A stretch of DNA of 63,541 nt from DASRHT01 sp035293765 (GTDB lineage Bacteria > Chloroflexota > Ktedonobacteria > Ktedonobacterales > Ktedonobacteraceae): positions 1 to 63,541 of the forward strand of contig DATGMF010000087.1 in assembly GCA_035293765.1 (NCBI GenBank), given 5' to 3'. This document shows, piece after piece, positions 59,643 to 63,541 of the stretch. A program made the position numbers and the translations under genes. The stretch's first letter is position 1; every line of letters begins with the position of its first letter. A model generated the notes under the pieces. It did not search any database and was not told where the DNA came from. It saw nothing but the letters and a program-made list of their open reading frames with translations.

Positions 59643-61643
59643 ATGGCAGGTCAATATCAGTATCTTTTCACCCCCATTCGTATTGGACAAACAATCATAC
59701 CTAACCGCATTGTCTTCGCGGCACACCTGACCAATCTTGCCGAGGACAACCTGCCCGGGCCACGTCTCACAGCCTATTATGCCGAACGGGCCAGAGGTGG
59801 TTGCGGACTGATCATTACCGAAGAGCAATCGGTTCATGCCAGCGACTGGGCCTATCAAAAATTGATTCATGGTTTTGATCCCCATATTGTTCCGGCCTAT
59901 CGCCGCCTGACACGCACAGTTCACGAGCATGGGACACGCATTTTCGCTCAACTCAATCATAACGGAATGCAGTCCAACAGCACCTATTCGCGTCGCCCTG
60001 TGATTGGTCCCTCCCCGCTCCCCGATCCTATCCACCGCGAGATGTGCAAAGAAGCCGAACCAGAAGAGATCGCCGAAATTGTGCGTGGCTACGCTATCGT
60101 TGCTCGTCATGTACACGAGGGCGGTTTTGATGGGGCTGAGCTGCAATCCTCGCACAGTTCGCTCATGCGCCAGTTCTTCTCACCCTATTACAATCGCCGC
60201 ACTGATGCCTATGGAGGCTCGCTCGACAATCGTATGCGCTTCGCCCTGGAGGTCATCCAGGCCATTCGAGCAGAAGTTGGTCGCGACTTCACGCTCGGTA
60301 TCCGGCTCTGCGGAGACGAGCTGATTCCAGCGGGCTTGACGCTTGACGAGGTATGCGAAATTGCCAGGCGGCTTGAGGCCACAGGACAACTTGACTTTAT
60401 CAATACTAGCATCGGTGAATTCCACAATCTCTACATGGTCGAAGGCTCCATGCACACCCCACCAGGCTATCAGCTCTTCGTCTCGGCTGGCATGCGCGAA
60501 GTGGTGAAGCTGCCAGTCTTCTGCACCGGACGCATCAAAGATCCCGTCCAGGCCGAACGCATTCTACGTGAGGGGCTGGCCGACATGGTAGACGTTGTGC
60601 GCGGTCAAATCTGCGACCCGGCCTTTACCCGCAAAGCGCGCGAAGGGCATACCGAAGCGATCCGCCTTTGCATCTCTTGCAACCAGTATTGCATTGGTCG
60701 TATGGGGCTCAACCTGAGTCTGGGCTGTATCCAGACGCCCGCGACCGGCAACGAACTCACATTTCCGCCCATCACTATCACCCGCAGCACCCCTAAAGAG
60801 CAACGCGCTACGCTGATCGTGGTCGGCGGAGGACCCGCTGGCATGCAAGCTGCCAAAATAGCAGCCTATCGGGGCTTTCGTGTTAAATTATATGAACGCA
60901 ACCACGAACTCGGCGGTCAGATCAACCTGCTAGTGCGCATTCCCAACCGTGTAGAATTCGGCGATGCCGCACGCACTTTACAGCGCGAAATCCTGGAAGC
61001 AGGCGTTGAGGTAGAAACAGGAGTGGAGGTAACGGCAGAGCAGATCGAGCGTGAGCTCCCTGACGCCGTTATTATCGCCACCGGATCACTGCCAGAGCTG
61101 CCACAGATTCCAGGGGCCGACCTTCCCCACGTTGCAACCGTCTGGCAAGTGTTACAGGGCGAGAAAGAGGCGCAGCCGGGAGATTATGTCCTGCTTTACG
61201 ATCAGCTAGGCTTTCATCAGGCTACCAGTACAGCCGAACTACTGGCAGAAAAAGGCTGTGTTGTCGAGATTGTCACTCCACAATTTTACGTTGGCGGCGA
61301 TTTGAGCGTCACGTTAGATATCGAGCTATGGTACCGCCGCGTCCTCGCCAAGCATATGCGCCTGACGCCCAACCACTTCCTGGCCGGCCTCGACTTTGAG
61401 AGCGCAACCATCATCAATAACTACACAGGCCAGCCTCGCCAGTTAGAGCATCTTGCTTTGGCCGTGCTGGTAACCCCCCAAAGGGCCAACGATACGCTCT
61501 ACCACGAATTGCAAGGCAAAATCAAACAGCTCTATCGCGTTGGTGATTGTGTGGCTCCCCGCCGCGTCGAGCATGCTATTCTCGATGGGGAGCGAGCGGC
61601 AAGGGCGCTGGTATTACCAACTTCGCTTGTTCAAACGCGCTAA
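59643..61643 (+). CDS. Old Yellow Enzyme-FAD fusion oxidoreductase (FadH-like), copy 2
   Basis: A 666-residue paralogue of the upstream gene (clearly diverged). Barrel: YLFTPIRIGQTIIPNRIVFA, LNHNGMQS, NRRTDAYGGSLDNRMRFAL. Cluster: CISCNQYCIGR..LGCIQTP. FAD domain: LIVVGGGPAGMQAAKIAAYR. It would reduce alpha,beta-unsaturated or redox-cofactor substrates with NAD(P)H. TTAGGGAG precedes the ATG. The 112-bp gap from its sister contains the inverted repeat element, so the two may not be strictly co-transcribed. Confidence 0.88.
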   Translation: MAGQYQYLFTPIRIGQTIIPNRIVFAAHLTNLAEDNLPGPRLTAYYAERARGGCGLIITEEQSVHASDWAYQKLIHGFDPHIVPAYRRLTRTVHEHGTRIFAQLNHNGMQSNSTYSRRPVIGPSPLPDPIHREMCKEAEPEEIAEIVRGYAIVARHVHEGGFDGAELQSSHSSLMRQFFSPYYNRRTDAYGGSLDNRMRFALEVIQAIRAEVGRDFTLGIRLCGDELIPAGLTLDEVCEIARRLEATGQLDFINTSIGEFHNLYMVEGSMHTPPGYQLFVSAGMREVVKLPVFCTGRIKDPVQAERILREGLADMVDVVRGQICDPAFTRKAREGHTEAIRLCISCNQYCIGRMGLNLSLGCIQTPATGNELTFPPITITRSTPKEQRATLIVVGGGPAGMQAAKIAAYRGFRVKLYERNHELGGQINLLVRIPNRVEFGDAARTLQREILEAGVEVETGVEVTAEQIERELPDAVIIATGSLPELPQIPGADLPHVATVWQVLQGEKEAQPGDYVLLYDQLGFHQATSTAELLAEKGCVVEIVTPQFYVGGDLSVTLDIELWYRRVLAKHMRLTPNHFLAGLDFESATIINNYTGQPRQLEHLALAVLVTPQRANDTLYHELQGKIKQLYRVGDCVAPRRVEHAILDGERAARALVLPTSLVQTR

Positions 61644-61671
61644 AAGTAAGGCGCGCAACAATCGTTGACCA

Positions 61672-62481
61672 TTAGAGATATGGCAATCCCATAATAAGCG
61701 GCGGATCGGTCAAACGAGGAGGATGTAAAACGATATTGACGGGTTCTTTCGCCATCCCCTGATGCACGCTAATGGGTCCCTGAGCTCCGACCAGAAGCTT
61801 CTCATAGGGCAATATGCAGGTTTGTGGATCTTCTGAGTCAGGGAAAGGAAATGCGGCCACCATCACATAGTAGCGTCCGTCAGGGATATCGTGGATAGCG
61901 AAGGGGCCAGGAGCATAAAGCATCGTACAACGCACAGGCCGTCCCTGCGGAATAGGCTTTGGGAAGAGCCCAATGAAAATGACTGTGCTCAATACACCAA
62001 TTGCATGCACCTGTCCGGTAAGGCCGGCAGGACCAACAATGGCTGGCGGCACACCGGTCGCAACATCGTGTTTAGTGGTGAAAAATGGGAGAGGAACATG
62101 CTTCGACCGATGGCGCAGTTGACGTGGTGAGGCCCCAACCAGTTGCGTAAAGCGAGTAGTAAATGACCCCAGACTGCTGTAACCCACCTCAAAACAGATA
62201 TCAGTGACACTGAGTGACGTTGTCAGCAAAAGATGCTTGGCTCGCTCCAGCCGAAGGGTGGCGAGAAACTCGCCTGGGGGAATGCCGATAATATTATGAA
62301 ATATGCGACTGAAATAATACGGGCTCAGACAGGCAATATCAGCCATATCTTCCAGAGAGAGTACATCCTGTACCTGGGACCTTAACACCCGCACCACCCG
62401 CTCGACAGCTACTAGATGGGACTCCTGCGTCCCAAGACGCGACAGTTCAAGCCCTGATTGCCTATCTTTTATCTCTAACAT
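61672..62481 (-). CDS. AraC/XylS-family transcription regulator
   Basis: A 269-residue regulator in which the DNA-binding part is N-terminal. Two HTHs lie within about 28-125: SLEDMADIACLSPYYFSRIF and LRLERAKHLLLTTSLSVTDI, followed by the family signature FEVGYSSLGSFTTRFTQLVG. The C-terminal 140 residues form a beta-rich domain of unknown ligand (FAIHDIPDGRYYVMVAAFPF). It converges on the oxidoreductase pair. A regulatory link with them is plausible but unproven. Confidence 0.9.
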   Translation of the reverse strand: MLEIKDRQSGLELSRLGTQESHLVAVERVVRVLRSQVQDVLSLEDMADIACLSPYYFSRIFHNIIGIPPGEFLATLRLERAKHLLLTTSLSVTDICFEVGYSSLGSFTTRFTQLVGASPRQLRHRSKHVPLPFFTTKHDVATGVPPAIVGPAGLTGQVHAIGVLSTVIFIGLFPKPIPQGRPVRCTMLYAPGPFAIHDIPDGRYYVMVAAFPFPDSEDPQTCILPYEKLLVGAQGPISVHQGMAKEPVNIVLHPPRLTDPPLIMGLPYL

Positions 62482-62573
62482 ACCATCCTACTCCTACCAT
62501 ATAAACTTACCAGGCAACACACGAAAATTAAATAAACGCTTCATCCACAGCACTGGAAGATCTGGAGATTACG

Positions 62574-63029
62574 TCAGGCAGCCGTCCCCACACGACGACT
62601 TTCTACAATCGAACGGGCCTCCGGTGAGGGCTCCAGCAGCGAGAAGGTGTTACCGTACGGATCTGCAAAAACTGCCTCCACTCCATACAGTTGCTTCGTC
62701 GGGCCGCTGATAAACTTGACGCCTCTTGCCAATAATCGTTGATACGTTTTATGGCAATCATCCGTGTCAAAAACCCAGGGCAGCCCCTGACCAATTTTTT
62801 CCATCAGTTCCTGGACATGTTCGAAGCCGTGCAGGGTAACATCGGGCTTCGCCAGGGCGATCTCCGGCTTCTTCTGACCTTTGGGCGCCACCGTTAGCAG
62901 GCGCAATCCCGGTCCAAAGCTGACATCCGACCGTTTCTCAAGCCCCAGCTTCTCAGTATAAAAGCGCAGGGCCTCGTCTTGATCAGCAACCAGGATGGAG
63001 ATAACCGCAAGGTGTGTTTTGAGTTTCAT
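62574..63029 (-). CDS. VOC (glyoxalase/bleomycin-resistance fold) protein
   Basis: A 151-residue protein of two beta-alpha-beta-beta-beta units: LAVISILVADQDEALRFYTE near the start, GLPWVFDTDDCHKTYQRLLA in the middle, and the closing AVFADPYGNTFSLLEP. Metal-ligand positions typical of the VOC fold are His near residue 6 and Glu near 136. The reaction is unknown. ATG 63029 (MKLKTHLAVIS) is chosen; a further in-frame ATG at 63137 would add a 36-residue cysteine-containing stretch that is not part of the fold. Confidence 0.88.
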   Translation of the reverse strand: MKLKTHLAVISILVADQDEALRFYTEKLGLEKRSDVSFGPGLRLLTVAPKGQKKPEIALAKPDVTLHGFEHVQELMEKIGQGLPWVFDTDDCHKTYQRLLARGVKFISGPTKQLYGVEAVFADPYGNTFSLLEPSPEARSIVESRRVGTAA

Positions 63030-63187
63030 AAAACCCCAAATTCTAGTGTCCTGTCTTCCAAACGTACGTGAACAGCCTCTACAAAGGTATTCTTTTTTGC
63101 CTGCGTCCATTATATAAAACATTTGTTCTAATTGCAAGCGATCCTACCGAATATGCCCAAACGCCTCAGAATTCAATTCAGCAGGAC

Positions 63188-63216
63188 TCGACAAGACGCA
63201 GTAGATGTGTTATAAT
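63188..63216 (+). promoter_or_regulatory. Promoter of the terminal Rpn-like gene
   Basis: TCGACA (63188-63193), 17 bp, TATAAT (63211-63216), 31 bp before the GTG start. Confidence 0.7.
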
Positions 63217-63247
63217 AGGAGAAGAATAGAATGTGGGAGGACGACGC

Positions 63248-63541
63248 GTGGCTGGTTCCTGGGACGGTAACTTGAAACGCCTGGTGCAAGAGGCACCGCA
63301 AGATTTTGTGGACTGGCTCCTTTCGGGAGCCCTCTTCGAAGCTGAACTCTCTCCCCATTTGCAACATCGCCAGGTCAACGCCGATCTGCTCTATCGCCTC
63401 CGTTTCGGCAATCACCCGTTGTTGTTGCATCTGGAGTTCCAACGGCGCAGCGACCCGCAGATGGCGCGCCGTTTGTGGGAGTATAATGTCTTAGCAACCT
63501 GTAAATTTGACTGTCCGGTGTATTCGTTCGTTTTGTACTTG
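63248..63541 (+). CDS. Rpn/YhgA-like PD-(D/E)XK nuclease-fold protein, 3' end cut by window
   Basis: Ninety-eight codons run open to the last base. GTG (63248) follows GGGAGG at good spacing and a consensus-like promoter. The product begins VAGSWDGNLKRLVQEAPQDF. It contains LLLHLEFQRRSDPQMARRLW, where Glu and Gln resemble the E-x-Q/K core of the PD-(D/E)XK fold. CPVYSFVLYL follows, as in Rpn (recombination-promoting nuclease) and related cyanobacterial and Chloroflexota proteins that are often labelled transposases. Only the N-terminal third is present, so catalysis cannot be judged. Confidence 0.7.
   Translation, partial: MAGSWDGNLKRLVQEAPQDFVDWLLSGALFEAELSPHLQHRQVNADLLYRLRFGNHPLLLHLEFQRRSDPQMARRLWEYNVLATCKFDCPVYSFVLYL

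Overview
The window looks like chromosomal DNA of a multicellular, spore-forming Chloroflexota bacterium of the Ktedonobacterales type. This is inferred, not proven. It rests on intermediate GC, many LuxR/NarL- and OmpR-type response regulators, an MglA-like GTPase, large families of secreted proteins found only in related genomes, and a full rpsB-tsf-pyrH-frr-uppS-cdsA-dxr-rseP-ispG run. Most genes are ordinary housekeeping genes. The novelty lies in accessory and non-coding regions.

Layout. 1-306 is a hairpin-rich non-coding stretch, possibly the right end of an IS200/IS605-type element. 307-6787 is a surface-polysaccharide locus: two GT4 glycosyltransferases, an NDP-sugar epimerase, a Gfo/Idh/MocA dehydrogenase plus DegT aminotransferase pair (3-amino-sugar chemistry), and a membrane sugar-phosphate transferase. 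6847-14109, all on the minus strand, is a response regulator and a small membrane phosphatase-like protein, downstream of a tight operon aroKB-aroQ-pepP-efp-accB-xseA-xseB. 14139-16643 is a large secreted CHAP-domain protein with a proline/threonine linker.

17025-20973 is the most unusual locus. A tRNA-Val(GAC) gene is interrupted exactly at the 3' edge of its anticodon loop by a 3.9-kb group II intron. The intron encodes a reverse transcriptase/maturase and a second, unrecognised protein. A second complete tRNA-Val(GAC) gene with its own terminator lies inside the intron.

21154-27813 holds two back-to-back families of three tandem secreted paralogues each (minus, then plus strand) with conserved non-coding leaders. 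28002-37079 is the ribosome/isoprenoid/phospholipid cluster. 37703-39953 has a NarL regulator, a CRP/FNR regulator and an orphan ABC ATPase. 40065-43225 looks like a horizontally acquired polymorphic-toxin module: a small WXG100-like protein, a toxin with a nuclease-like tail, and a candidate immunity protein. 43371-54171 contains dxs, an acidic protein, gdhA, gatB, an MglA-like GTPase, a NarL regulator and an alpha-glucan phosphorylase. 54271-57451 has a Tat-exported protein preceded by a long leader, a perfect consensus promoter and a 55-bp-periodic array of five dyad repeats, then a small membrane protein. 57563-63029 has two tandem Old Yellow Enzyme/FAD fusion oxidoreductases, an AraC regulator and a glyoxalase-fold protein. 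The window ends inside an Rpn-like nuclease gene.

A roughly 88-bp element recurs four times (29288, 35231, 46445 and, inverted, 59531). It carries a promoter-like motif in three of four copies and a conserved hairpin RNA. It always lies antisense to the gene it follows, and in three cases it abuts that gene's stop codon. Two housekeeping proteins also have notable active-site changes: the biotin carrier (AccB) lacks its biotinylated lysine, and EF-P has arginine at the modified tip position.
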